This document shows, in pieces, positions 1 to 11,522 of a stretch of DNA of 64,000 nt. The stretch comes from Eopsaltria australis (Eukaryota; Chordata; Aves; Passeriformes; Petroicidae). Made by a program: the position numbers and the translations under genes. Under the pieces are notes generated by a model. The model saw nothing but the letters and a program-made list of their open reading frames with translations. It had not been told where the DNA came from and ran no database searches. Location of the stretch: assembly GCA_034509425.1 (NCBI GenBank), contig JAVTVJ010000536.1:142234-206233 (forward strand). Reading direction: 5' to 3'. The first letter of the stretch is position 1. Each line of letters opens with the position of its first letter.

Positions 1-257
1 AAAGGGAAAGGTGCCTGAGGCCAAGCAGGCTGCTACTGGGTTTCTGGTTCTGTTTGTTGGTTAAGGCCATAGCTGTTGTTATTTGTTAGCTTTGTTTTAG
101 ATATTAGTAAAGAACTGTTATTCCTATTCCCATATCTTTGCCTGAGAGCCCCTTGATTTCAAATTTATAATAATTTGGAGGGAGAGGGGTTACAGTTTTC
201 CATTCCAAGGAAGGCTCCTGCCTTCCTTAGCAGACACCTGTCTTTCAAACTGAGACA
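1..257 (+). mobile_element. LTR fragment, 3' part, cut by window start
   Basis: This is the 3' portion of an LTR in plus orientation. It matches, as reverse complement, the LTRs at 3732-4697 and 5392-6317: the AGTAAAG segment, the GGAGGGAGAGGGG run and the terminal ...CTTTCAAAC..ACA are shared. It ends in GAGACA at 257. The 5' part lies outside the window, so a target-site duplication cannot be tested. It contains no coding capacity. Confidence 0.8.
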
Positions 258-834
258 CCTAGGCAGCCAAATTATTATTTATAATAACAATTTTAAAGCA
301 TCCACAAGAGAAGATCCTGACAGAGAAAAGCTTTTAGAAGTCAATTACTCTCATTTTCTGGACAAAACAAAAACATAAGGGTCTCTTTTTTTCCCTGAGA
401 GGGACTTTATATGACATGGCTATGGAACAGCTGCTGGAAATAGTTGACAGACCAGGCACTGAAGGACAGAAAGACAAAAAGAAAGAAAGAACTGAACTTC
501 TGGGAAGTAAAAACTCTTTAAAGAAAGCTTCAATTTTTATTGCTATGTCACTCTATTCCACACTGATATTATGTTCAGTTTCATATGATCAAGATTAGGA
601 AAACAAAGAAAAGAAAGTCAGTAGAAGAAAACAATGAAATATAGATAAAAATGGAGGAGAGTTGATGCCAAATTATAAATTATTTCTGCTAGCATGAAAA
701 GCAGTTTATAAGTGTGGTAGTTTGAAAGCAAATCAGTGAGAGGCTCAAAGTCAGAACCACAATTTAATAGGAAAAATGTAGTAATACAAAAAGAAAAAAA
801 AAAGAAACCACTGACAGAGTCAGAATACAACCTG
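258..834. other. Intergenic, nothing recognised
   Basis: AT-rich sequence with purine-rich A/G stretches. I see no coding exon, RNA gene or repeat boundary in it. Confidence 0.5.
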
Positions 835-1345
835 ACACCCTATCGGTCAGGGTGTTGGTAGTAGTCCACTTAGAAGGTGTTTGCAGTCCTCTGGGAGTGA
901 TAGATGCGGTTCTGTTAAAGCAATGATCCTGAGAAAGGTGTAGTTCTCCTCTGAAGGTCCAGTGGTGGTGTAGAAGGGTCCGGTCTTCCTCTGGGAATCC
1001 CGTGGAAAAAGCTGCCTATAGTGTTTCAGATCTCAGTTTATATGCAGATCGGGATACATTGGTTCCTCCCCCTGGGCGGGGCATCTCACAATGGGATGAT
1101 GAGCCACTATCTGCAATGTTGGGGGTGAGTAAAGTGCCCATCCGGCCCCAACGACTGGCCTATTAGCAAACCGTTCTGCGGCCATCAGGAACACTGCCAC
1201 GCCCGGCCCCCAGCATCTCACGAAGATGGTGATAGAATACATACCATTGTAACCTAAGACAATAAGGTAAACCAAAATTATTCCAAGGAAAACAGAGACA
1301 ACCCAGTTTGAAATCCCATTGTTAAAACAAATCTCAATCAATCAA
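835..1345 (-). mobile_element. Possible ERV 3'-end remnant (LTR plus envelope tail)
   Basis: On the minus strand a 102-residue open frame (1033-1341) begins with a strongly hydrophobic stretch, residues about 11-40, preceded by NNGISNWVV. That resembles the membrane anchor of a retroviral transmembrane protein, but no CX6CC motif or other envelope landmark is present. The downstream sequence (835-1030) is GC-richer than its surroundings and LTR-like. I could not find matching termini or a target duplication, so the call is tentative. An unrelated chance frame is the alternative. Confidence 0.3.
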
Positions 1346-3518
1346 ATTATTAACTCTACCTTCGCAATGTGTCAGTTGCAAATGGCAACAACTGGAATCA
1401 ATGGATTATAATTTGTCATCTCTTTGAAGTCCCAAAGATGGGTGATAGGCAAAATACCAATGAAGCTAACAATTGTTGGGTAAAACATGATTAATATTCT
1501 GCTCCATGACAATTTTCTTTCTTTAAAGAGACACCATTTCAATCAAATCACAGTTTTGTCCTTCCAAGGGCACTATAAATCACTAATATGTTCAGATGTT
1601 CAGAGAAATCTTTGAGCAAATTTGTACACTTATACACATTTGAAACTTTAAATGCTGTGCTTTAGTAGTCATAATAGATATTCCTGTTTGAACATATTTT
1701 TACTAGGTATTTTATATAATATTTTGTAGTAGTAGTATGCTTTTCAAATTAGTGTAACTGCATTAAGATTAATGGAAAACTGAATATGATAAACTAGGAA
1801 ACTTGCATAATTTCCCTATAATATGAAGAACTGAAAGGCTCAAATATTTATTTAGATCTTATCTGAGCACATGTAAAATCTCTTTGTTAATACATATGTG
1901 ATAAACAGTACTAGAAACTTTGATTGGTACAATAAATTGAATTTTCATAAATCAAATTAAATGTTCTTTATTAATGTTTATTAATATGTAATGCTACACT
2001 ATCTTTTGCAGCCCACTTTTTTCTTTTTCTTTTCTTTTTAAATAATGAACCTTAAAAATAGCAACTTCCATTATCCCCAGTTTTTTGCTCAGAATTTCTT
2101 TTTCCCACTTTTTTTTTTTCTGAGAGGTTTTTTGGGCCTCTGATGTATTTCTAGAAATGCTTTAAACATTTCTCAATAAGGAACTCTGCTGACAACTACA
2201 TTAAGATTGGAAGCAGTCTCCAGAGTCTACAGGTGATTCTTCAAAAATTTATTTTGCAACTAGCCCGTAGATTTATTCAATTTATTGAAAATGTGAGACT
2301 TGCTGGGGACAAGCATACAGCCACATCAAAAGTTAATTTGAGAATTGTAGGAATAGGAATACTCAGTGTTCAGTACTGTCGAGGTACCCTTCTCTTTATC
2401 AGTTTATCCAGAGACTAGCAGAAACAGCTACACATAATGCCATATTTTAAAGCCTTCATGTGAAGTGTGGATGTTTTTCTGGAAGATGTTGCTCACCCAA
2501 GTACAAACTATCATGCTCAGCAAAGTTTTGTGAAATATATTAGACAACTGCAAAACTCCACCTGGCTGTAACTACCCAGGTGAAGGGTCCACCACCTCAT
2601 CCAAACATGAAGAAAATTAATAAAATTCTTCCACAATTTTTTCTGATTAATCATATGTATTATGCCCCCAAAAAGCATTGTTTATTTATAGAAACATTGT
2701 TTTATGGCAAAAGAAGTTGAAGACAAAAATAATTTAGGAGGTGCATAGTAAGGCACCTGCCCTTTTAATGTCCCAGGCGGCCACAGCCAAGCAGCTGTGT
2801 TCAGGTGATTGCAAAAGCCAGAAAGTATGTGAGTATGCTAAAATAAAAAAGATTAGGGAAAGGGAACACCCTAAAATACTGGCTGATGCTTGTAGGAATG
2901 ATTGTATGCAATGACTAAAAGTTTTAGCTTTTGAAGACCAGAAGAGATGAGTGCCATGAAACATCTGTAGTAGGGTAGTTTGATATAGGGTATATGAAGG
3001 TATTTTCATCACATCTTAACATCTGTGTAATCTATCTTATCTATCATTGTCACAGTAGGTTCTAGGATTTTTCTCTCCTACAGGCTTTATTGTCTAACAA
3101 GCACACCTATGGATCAAATATTTGGTTTTTGGCTGGGTTTTTCTTTCAATTTCAATTTGAAAATAAATATGTTGGAACACGCTAACTCAAAAATGCTACA
3201 TTTTTCATTATTTTAATTCAGTAAAGTAGTGCACATGAATGCTTTTGGCTGCTGTATAAACTATGGATAAGCTACTAAACTGTTTTAGGCTCATTTTTAA
3301 GTTAAATGCTGAAAGTTATACAGATTAAGAGGCAGGAAAGACTTAAAATAAATAAAAGTAACTTCATTGCAGAAAGTGCTGATAAAGCTAATTATTAACA
3401 GAATTTTGTTCTGGAGCTGATTGATCCTACCAGGTCACTTGAAAGGCTTGACTGTTGAAACAGTTTTACAACAAAACTTATAATAACACCAAGGTAGGAG
3501 GTATGGGACATTTATTTA
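1346..3518. other. Intergenic, nothing recognised
   Basis: AT-rich DNA. Short open frames here (for example near 2233 and 2734) have no recognisable composition or motif and look like chance frames. Confidence 0.5.
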
Positions 3519-3585
3519 AGGGTTGGACTCAATGCTCTTTGTTGGTCCCCTCCATCTCACAATATTATGTGGCTCTGTGATTTCA
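3519..3585 (+). mobile_element. CR1 LINE 3'-terminal fragment
   Basis: The stretch GGTTGGACTCAATGCTCTTTG, followed by a TCCCCTCCATCTCA-type segment and ending in CTCTGTGATTTCA, matches the avian CR1 3' end. That end normally reads 'GGTTGGACT.GATGATCT...' and closes with short ATTCTGTGA-like repeats. Only about 65 bp remain, typical of the extreme 5' truncation seen in CR1 copies. Confidence 0.7.
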
Positions 3586-3731
3586 TTTATTTCCATTTTT
3601 CATCTCAGTAAATACGCACATGGTGCACTGCGGATTTATCTTTTGCCTAGCAGGATTCCCCCCTCAGGTCGGATCGCTACAAAACGTGTAGCATGGAATA
3701 GATATTAAGAAAAAAACACAGGAAAATATGG

Positions 3732-4697
3732 TGTCCTGGTTTGAAGGATAGGTGTCTGTTAAGGAAGGCAGGAGCCCCCCTTGGAATGGGAAACTGTAAC
3801 CCCTCTCCCTCCAAATTATTATAAATTTGAAATCAAGAGGCTCTCAGGCAAAGATATGGGAATAGGAATAACAGTTCTTTACTAATATCTAAAACAAGGC
3901 TCACAAATAACAACAACTATAACATTAACTAACAAACAGAACCAGAAACCCAGTGGCAGCCTGCTCAGCTTCAGGCACCTTTCCCTTTTGGTGCAGCTCC
4001 AGTCACAGCCTGCAGGAGGCGCTCTGGGTGTGATGATTCCCCGGTGGCTGCAGGGGGCGCTCTGGGTGTGATGATTCCCTGGTGGCTGCAGGGGGTGCTC
4101 CGGTGTGAGCTGAGGTAGCACACGGCAATGGCAGCTGCCCGAGGCAGGGAAAGATGGAGGAGAGCCTTTGTTTCACAGACCCTCGGGGGGGGCAGCTGGT
4201 GTCAGTGCCACAGCAGGATCCCCGGACACAGGGAGCTGGGACGGTAAGAGGTCCCGACGTGCAGGGGAGGGCCCCGCTACAATGTAGCGAAGAAACTCGG
4301 AGCGGCGAGGAGGAGCGGGGGAGAGAGACAGGCTGGTGACAGGCAGCTGCCGATGGGGCAGAGGGCAGAGACTCACAGCAGACAGACCGGCAGCTCCGTG
4401 CTGGCTTCTCAGTGGCCGTGGGTTCAGCAGACAGCAGCTCCAACCGTCCAGCTCCGAGGGTCCCGAGCAAGAGAGAGAGTGACCTCCCCCCTGCCCTTGC
4501 TTTTCAGTCTCCAAAATCTTGCGTTGTCAAGCCCTGCTTCCATGAGGGGGAATTCTGCCTCACCCTGCCAAGGAGAAAGGCCCTAGCCTTGTGCTTTGTT
4601 CTCTTAAGTACTCAGCAATTAGCTCAGTCATTAGTCTCTTAGCAACCCATGGGAGAAAAAATTCCTGAGGAAAAAAAACTAATTCCAACCTCCAACA
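3732..4697 (-). mobile_element. Solo LTR (966 bp) with TATGG target duplication
   Basis: On the plus strand the element begins TGTCCTGGTTTGAAGG and ends ACCTCCAACA. It is flanked by identical 5-bp copies of TATGG at 3727-3731 and 4698-4702. A single LTR with no internal region between matching duplications shows a solo LTR left by LTR-LTR recombination. Read on the minus strand it starts TGTTGGAGG and ends CCAGGACA, with an AGTAAA polyadenylation-like signal. It belongs to the same family as 1-257 and 5392-6317. A 5-bp duplication is the length used by ERVL/ERV1-type integrases. Confidence 0.9.
4018..4098 (+). repeat. Two-copy ~38-bp tandem repeat inside LTR
   Basis: The unit GCGCTCTGGGTGTGATGATT plus CCC(C/T)GGTGGCTGCAGGGGG occurs twice in direct succession and begins a third, degenerate time. 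The sister LTR at 5392-6317 has a less regular version in the same place, so the expansion is copy-specific. Confidence 0.8.
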
Positions 4698-4702
4698 TAT
4701 GG

Positions 4703-5386
4703 CTTGACACAAATTATGATTGAGTACTACTTATGTTTTATTGGGAATTTAGTTAATTTTCAGTGTCTGTAGAAAACTACACAGACTGCTATAGCCCCTC
4801 TTGTGGAATCCCTCAAACGTATCATTTACTCATAAAAATTAGGCAATGCCTTTACCCACCCGGTTCTGTAAAATATTTACTCTAGCCATACTCTTTAAAC
4901 AACTCTATTAGAGAATAACCAAAGTAGTATTGGGAGTGTTTTGTGTATTTTGACCTTTCAAACCACCAACTTCTATGTAACCACAGCAACAATACCATTT
5001 AAGGCCAGGAGGACCTATGCAACCATACCAGATATGCCAGACTTGGTGTCAGAAGTAACAGAATGGTTATCAGAATATCAGAAATAAGAGAATAGATATG
5101 AATGTAGTAAAAAAAAACTGGGACCAAGGTGGTGATGGTGGTAAATTAAAAGGAAAGGGCTGTTTATTGGGATGAAACTACGGTAGAGAAAAACAGAGAA
5201 GAGTTGGAGAAATTTTAAAGTTTATAAAAAAGATTGCAATTATTTCACCAGAGCTGTCTGTGGTAACCTGTGGTTCATCCATGAGCTTGAACATCACAGT
5301 CTAGTTGGGAAAATAACCGAAACCTGTTGTTCTGAAAATATCAAGCATGTTTTTGTAGTAGTGAATGTCTATGGTATTGAGAGTAT
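4703..5386. other. Intergenic, nothing recognised
   Basis: About 680 bp between two same-family solo LTRs. It is not the internal part of one element, because each flanking LTR has its own target duplication. No gene or repeat is seen. Confidence 0.6.
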
Positions 5387-5391
5387 ATTTC

Positions 5392-6317
5392 TGTCCTGGT
5401 TTGAAAGACAGGTGTCTGTTAAGGAAGGCAGGAGCCTCCCTTGGAATGGGAAACTGTAACCCCTGTCCCTCCAAATTATTATAAAATTTGAAATCAAGAG
5501 GCTCTCAGGCAAAGATATGGGAATAGGAATAACAGTTCTTTACTAATATCTAAAACAAAGCTAACAAATAACAACAGCTATGGCCTTAACCAACAAACAG
5601 AACCAGAAACCCAGTGGCAGCCTGCTCGGCCTCAGGCACCTTTCCCTTTTGGTGCAGTTCCAGTCGCAGCCTGCAGGAGGCGTTCTGGGTGCGATGGTTC
5701 CCTCACGGCTGCAGGGGACGCTCTGGCGTGAGCTCAGGTAGCACACGGCAATGGCGGCTGCCCGAGGCAGAGAGGGATGGAGGAGAGCCTTTGTTTCACA
5801 GACTCTCGGGGGCAGCTGGTGTCAGTGCGCAGCAGGATCCCCGGACACAGCAAGCTGGGATGGCAAGAGGTCCCGGCATGCAGGGGGAGCCCAGTTACAA
5901 TTTAGCAGAAAACTCGGAGCGGCGAGGAGGAGCGGGGGGAGAGGCAGGCTGGTGGCAGGCAGCTCCCGATGGGGGTAGAGACAAAAACTCACAGCAGACA
6001 GACCGGCAGCTCCGTGCTGGCTTCTCAGTGGCTGTGGGTTCAGCAGACAGCAGCTCCAACCATCCGGCTCCGAGGGTCCTGGGCAAGAGAGTGCCCTCCC
6101 CCCGCCCTTGCTTTTTTTCAGTCTCCAAAATCTCCATTGTCAGGCCCTGCTTCCATGAGAGCGATTCTGCCCCACCCTGCCAAGGAGAAAGGCTCTAGCC
6201 TCGTGCTTTGTTCTCTTAAGTACTCAGCAATTAGCTCAGTCATTAGTCTCTTAGCAACCCATGGGAGAAAAATTCCTGAGGAAAAAAACCCAAAAAAACT
6301 AGGTCCAAACTCCAACA
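5392..6317 (-). mobile_element. Solo LTR (926 bp), same family as 3732-4697
   Basis: On the plus strand it starts TGTCCTGGTTTGAAAG and ends AAACTCCAACA. It is clearly homologous along its length to 3732-4697. Flanking 5-mers are ATTTC (5387-5391) and ATTCC (6318-6322), a target duplication with one mismatch. It carries several GC-rich open frames that are not protein genes: they shift between sister copies and lie inside regulatory U3/R sequence. Confidence 0.85.
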
Positions 6318-6322
6318 ATTCC

Positions 6323-9026
6323 TTAATGCTAAAACACTCAGTTCAATGGAATAATATTGTCAGTGCCTGCTTCAAACCTGAGAGTATTTTTCTCTTTAAA
6401 TTTAAAAAAAAACAAGCAACCAAAACACAGTCTTTTCTTGTTTGTTAAAGTATGATGTTGCAAGCAGATTGTGTTTGATACAGACAGGAGCTGAAAATCG
6501 AAGTAGCTTGCTCACTGATTTTATGTAGTGAAATATTACTGAGATAATAATTGCCTCGAATTCCCGAAGCTCTAGAGACCACCTTTTTTCCAGTAGTCTC
6601 TGTATGTTTCCATTGTTTTCTTTTTGGTTTTGATTTGCCTCTGCTATGTACTTTGGATAACTGGAAATCATGGTTAAGACTAATGAAAAGAAGATGGGCA
6701 ACCATGGTTGGTATTGCAGATTTTTAGCAATGCATAGTTTGCCCTTTTGTTTCTTTTTTCTCTTTTCCTAAGCATTTTCTATGGCAATAAATGTATCCTC
6801 ACCTGTGATCTGTTTAAAAGAATTCAAGCTCAGCAGAACAAGAGGTCAATCAGTCACTCAGTTTGGAAATTAAAAAGTTTTTGAATTTACTTTTCGAAAT
6901 GGATAGTGTTAAAGAATGTAAAATAGGGTAGTTTCCTACAGTAATTCAGTGATTCACTGTACTGCCTCCATAAAGCAGAATTTAACAGCTGAAACAACAC
7001 AATCAGTAAAAAATGAAAGAAAAACCCAAACAAAAAAAGAAAAAAGCCAAATGAAATTCTGACAACCTCTGAAATTGCAGCATTTTGCCTTGGGCTGTTT
7101 TAGATTAGCTTTGTATTGTATAGGTAGAAGCTCACTAAACCCAAAGTACATAAAAAATTCTTCTAGAGCAAATAGTACGATTCTTTCATTTCACATAACT
7201 ATTACTCTATACATAAAATACATAAAGTGAAAATTGAAAGTTTTGAATATAATTACTGGTGGACTTAAGTTGTCAGAACAAAATTATTTTAAATTTAGGT
7301 CAAATTTGTTCAAGGATGTAATTAAAAAAAAAATAATCCATTCAGTTAAAATGCAGAAATAAACATATCCAACTCAATTATTTTGTCAGAAACAGAGCTT
7401 CTGGAAACATTTTTTCTGACTATTCTCTATATTCATGTTACCTGAAGTTGATGTAAGTAAAGAAAAATGTTCTGGGCATAAGAGCTCTCTCTTCTTCCTC
7501 ACTGATGGTAGCTGAGTTCTACCAACACTGTGGAAAAAAAAACAAACATAAATATCAAAGGATTTTCTACTGAGAAAAGTGTTTCCCTAAAAAAGTATTA
7601 CCTGAGCAATTCAAGAGGTGTCAGAGACATAAGTCATGAGATGAAACCATACTCCATGTGCTAATGCCATGGAAGCCATAAGGCCAACTGCATGACCCAC
7701 CAATCTTTGTTTCTCTCAGCTCAGACTGAGACTGAACGGAAGTCATTCCAGACCTTTCCCCTTGCTCAGTGCAGCATAGGAATAGAAAGCACTCAGCTCT
7801 TCCCTTGCAAATCCAGTCTGGGGCCTGAATTCTGAACAATCAGTGAATTTTCTTTGTTCCAACAACTCAAGAGTCTTTTTGAGGTCAGTGCATTTTCTTT
7901 CATTGACCTGGCAGCCGTGTTTGAATCACTGGTGTGACACTCTAGGAACAAAACCAGTACTCACTGAGGAAAAATTCTCTTCTAACTCTTGAAGGATGAT
8001 ACAACTCGTTGAATAAATAAAATCCCTGATCTGTACATAAGGGCTGTGCTTGCTAACTGTGACAGGAGGAAAAAAAAGAAGAGCTACTGGTTTCAGTTTC
8101 CCAAAATAAATACTGGGGTTTTTTCTTTTATAGAAGCTGCAGGAAAAGAACAGAGGAGGCAAAGATCATAAGACAGGTCAAAGCATACTCTGAGAGACAA
8201 GCTATTAAAAAAGATTTTTTTTCTTTTCACAGTTTTTCAAGGTCATTTTCCCTTCACTCATTATAAGTAGTAACATTTACATGAAAACAGGATCTTGGTT
8301 TCTCAGGAGTTTATCTGCTCTTTATAATTATCCTCTTGAAGTCATAACACTGGTTTCTCTGGTAAACAGGTTTTCCATAAGTTTTCAGTGGTTCTTTCAA
8401 GGTGAACATGATCTAGGCTGTAATCCAATAATAGCATTTCAATAGCATCATAAAGACCAAGTTTTACAAATATAGGAGCCTAAAATGCTCTCTAAAGATA
8501 TATGAGTCTATTATTATGTCCACATGTAGACATCAATAAATTGACTTTTTTTTTTAATTCCTGATGTTGGCAACTCACTTGTGTCAGAAGCTTAGCATTC
8601 CTGAAAATCCCATTACTTAGCGATGTTTCTGAATCTAGATATTTTCTTTTTTTTATATAAATTGTGACCTACTTAAATAGAAGATGTAACAAGGGTACTC
8701 TACTGTGAGAGCCAGAGCACAATAGTACAAAATAATCCTATTAATCCAGAAATATAAAGGTCATTCCAGACTCATTTTGAAAGTACTGATCATCTTATTT
8801 ATCATTACATGTTTTTAAAACTGAACACAAAATTTCAGCTAATTGATGTTTTGTATCATAGTCTCACTGAGTTTTGGCAACTGTCTTTCCATTTATTCCT
8901 GCACAGATGGACTCTATGACACTACTACCAAACAAGGAAAAGTTTATGGACCATGTAGGTATGGCAGAATATCTGCAAGTTCAAAAGACTAATCTAAAGT
9001 TATTACATCACATACCACTATCTTAA
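6323..9026. other. Intergenic, nothing recognised
   Basis: About 2.7 kb of AT-rich DNA with A/T homopolymers. No exon-like frame, RNA gene or mobile-element terminus is recognised. Confidence 0.5.
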
Positions 9027-9031
9027 TCTTT

Positions 9032-9601
9032 GTATTGAGTCCGACTGGGGTAAAGCTCACAGGCCTTACAGTGCTGTGCTTTGCTTTGGTAGCTGGCATT
9101 GATAACAGAGCAGTGTTTTGGCTACTGCCAAGCAGTGCTGTCCCTCTGACATTCCTTCCCCCACTGAAGGGGATGGTGGTGGGCAAGATCCTGGGAGGGG
9201 ACACAAGCAGGCCAGCTGACCCCAGTCAGCCAAAGGGATATTCCATACCATATGACATCAGCTCAGATACATAAGGGAAGGAAGAGAGGAGGAGGAGGAG
9301 GAGGCACTCAGGACTGGTCCATGTTTGCCTTCCTGAGCAACCATTACGTGTGCTGAAGCCCTGCTTCCCAGAAAGTGTCTGGACATTGCTACTGATGGGA
9401 AGTAGAGACTGACTGGTTATACTCCTCAGCTCTTGTGCGCGTGCAACACTCTGCTTGCTCTATTTTTCCCGCTGTAATAAAACTGCCTTATCTTACCCTG
9501 ATAGTCTTTTCCCATATTATTCTCTCCCCTCTCCCAGTGGGAGAGGGAGTGATAGAGTGACTGAGTGGGCACCTGGCACCTAGCCGGGGTAACCCACGAC
9601 A
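9032..9601 (+). repeat. 5' LTR of the ERVL-like provirus
   Basis: 570 bp starting TGTATTGAGTCC and ending CCACGACA. It contains a TATA-like ATACATAAGG near 9268 and AATAAA at 9476-9481, and a GAGGAGGAGGAGG run near 9288. It pairs with 14959-15532. Confidence 0.92.
9476..9481 (+). promoter_or_regulatory. Polyadenylation signal AATAAA in 5' LTR
   Basis: AATAAA in GCTGTAATAAAACTGCC. The identical signal sits at 15406-15411 in the 3' LTR, where it would end the proviral transcript. Confidence 0.7.
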
Positions 9602-9609
9602 GTCTCTTT

Positions 9610-9628
9610 TGGCGCCTGAACGTGGGGC
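9610..9628 (+). other. Retroviral primer-binding site, tRNA-Lys-like
   Basis: TGGCGCCTGAACGTGGGGC lies eight bases after the 5' LTR end. The TGGCGCC start and the AACGTGGGGC end resemble the primer sites complementary to tRNA-Lys isoacceptors, with a two-base difference in the middle. The long spacer after the LTR is unusual; most proviruses have 2-5 bases there. Confidence 0.7.
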
Positions 9629-9645
9629 GAGATAAAGGCAGTTTT

Positions 9646-9650
9646 TATAT

Positions 9651-9683
<33 letters not shown>

Positions 9684-9693
9684 CACATATATA
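9646..9693. repeat. (AT)n microsatellite in proviral leader
   Basis: Nearly pure TA dinucleotides with one interruption, placed between the primer-binding site and the gag region. It probably expanded after insertion. Confidence 0.9.
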
Positions 9694-9740
9694 GCATGAT
9701 CTAGTAATTATCAATAGCCGCTCTCAAGTAGTAAACTCCT

Positions 9741-11276
9741 GTGTGGCATACGGCCTTCAGCTGCCACACTGCTTATCTTTGTTTTGCTAAGTTTGGGAAC
9801 ATGTTGAAACAAACAATGACTGTGAATGAATATAACTCCTTCCCTCTGCCCGGGGTGAATTTGAGTATGGACGATCTTTTACTGCAGGCTCCCGTGATTA
9901 TTGCCAGCCCTTACATAAGCTTCCTGATATTATTAATAATATTAGCCAACACTGTTGTTACCTTATGGAATTCATGGAAATTGTCATCTCTCTGGTACAG
10001 AAGGAAACGACCCTTGGGTGAGGAGCTGTTAAAATCTGCCCTGAGGTACCCAGTTCCTGGGTGAAAAGGTGTATGGAGGGATTTGGGCAGGCTACTAGGG
10101 CAGTTATCACCTCCCGTTGCCTGGGAGTTTACTCCTGAAGAGGTAAATAACCCTAACAAACTGGCCTGTCGGCTGACAGAAGGGTGCCTTGTTTACTCCC
10201 AGGAATGCGAGCAGCTTCTCGCCCTGTACTGGGGGCTGACCTGGACCTACCAGGCCTCTGTTCAATATTCTCAGAGGACTGTGGTTGAGGCAGGAACTCA
10301 AACTGTGTCTGAGGACACTATAGCTGAGACAGGGACACAAACTACAGCTGTGGCTGAGGCAGGGATACAAACCATAACAACTATGTCTGAGATAGGAACC
10401 CAAACCACAACAACTACATTAATTGCCCCAGTAGTGAAAAAAAAAAAATGGACAAGGCAAGTTTCAGGCCCAAGCCACCAATTAGTAAGGGAAGAAAGAG
10501 AAAAGGAAGAAGAAGAGGTGGGGCCAGATCAAGAGGCAGGTCCCTCAGCAAAGGAATCAAAGGGAGTAAAGCAGGTTAAACAGGAGACCGAAGTTACTCG
10601 GTCCCTGACCCCATCAGAACTTCGAGACCTGCAAAAGGATTACAGCCGCCAGTCAGGTGAGAGGATCCCTGCATGGCTGCTGTGATGCTGGGATAATGGG
10701 GCCGATAGTCAGCAGTTAGAAGGTCATGAAGCCCAACAGCTGGGATCCCTTGCTAAGGACTGGGAAATTAAAAGAGGACGTTCAAACGAAGGAGCAATTT
10801 GTAGCCTCTGGAGACGGCTTCTTTCAAGCGTGAAGGCAAGATATCCTTTTAAGGAAGATCTTGTGAAGTCCCCAGGGAAGTGGACCAATGTGGATGAAGG
10901 TATCCAGTACTTGAGAGAATTAGCAGTGCTGGAAATTGTCTATAGTGATCTAAAGGATGATAGAGTCACCAAAGATCCAGAGGATGTCCCTTGTACACTC
11001 ACCATGTGGAGGAAGGTGGTTCAAGGCGCCCCTGCATCACATTCCAGCAGCTTGGTACCACTTTATTATCTGCAAATGGATACACCAGCTGTAGAGGTGG
11101 CATCCTCCTGGCTCCGAAATGTAGAAGAAACTCTGGGTACTCCCTCACCCCTGCGAGCCACTGCCCCAACTTTAATAAGCAGCCCAAGAGATAGCTCCTC
11201 TCCAACCCCAGTCAGAGGGAAGGGAAGCCCCATGAACAGCTCTGTTTTTTTCTGCATGAGCATGGAGAGGACATGA
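9741..11276 (+). pseudogene. gag: ERVL-like gag, two in-frame stops
   Basis: One reading frame runs through the whole interval, interrupted by TGA at 10062-10064 and 10683-10685. The first part (9741-10064) has a hydrophobic segment at residues about 56-77 followed by WYRRKR, a predicted membrane anchor. The middle part (10083-10685) carries four GTQT/GIQT motifs at its residues 71-74, 84-87, 94-97 and 105-108, then a charged low-complexity stretch (KKKK, EEREKEEEEVG). The third part (10686-11276) contains YPFKEDLVKSPGKW and IQYLRELAVLE, which look like capsid helices. No zinc knuckle was seen. Gag builds the particle. Whether the 9741-10064 part is the true Gag N terminus or a separate upstream frame cannot be settled from one copy. 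Downstream, several stops separate it from protease in the same frame. Confidence 0.75.
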
Positions 11277-11522
11277 GGAAGTTGAATGGTGAACCCACCT
11301 CTAAGCTGAGCGCCCGGGTCCGAGAACTGAGGGGGAGGAGACCTGCTAAGAAGGGGCCGCCCAAGAAGACTGTCAGTGTAGTTACCACAGAGAGACCAGA
11401 AGACAATCCGCGATTTCCCAGACAGTGAATACTCTGACCAGGAACAGGAATAGAGGGTCCCTGCCTCTGGCCAGGAGGAGGAAAGGGATGACCGGGTATA
11501 CTGGACGGTGTGGATTCGATAG

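Noticed and set aside
4003..4514. Overlapping long frames on both strands
   Set aside because: GC-rich LTR sequence with a tandem repeat, open on several frames at once and without motifs.
5614..6198. 194-residue GC-rich frame
   Set aside because: Inside a solo LTR. The sister LTR at 3732-4697 does not keep the frame, and composition is low-complexity.
3732..6317. A short provirus with 3732-4697 and 5392-6317 as its two LTRs
   Set aside because: Each LTR has its own flanking duplication, and the 680 bp between has no primer site, purine tract or coding sequence.
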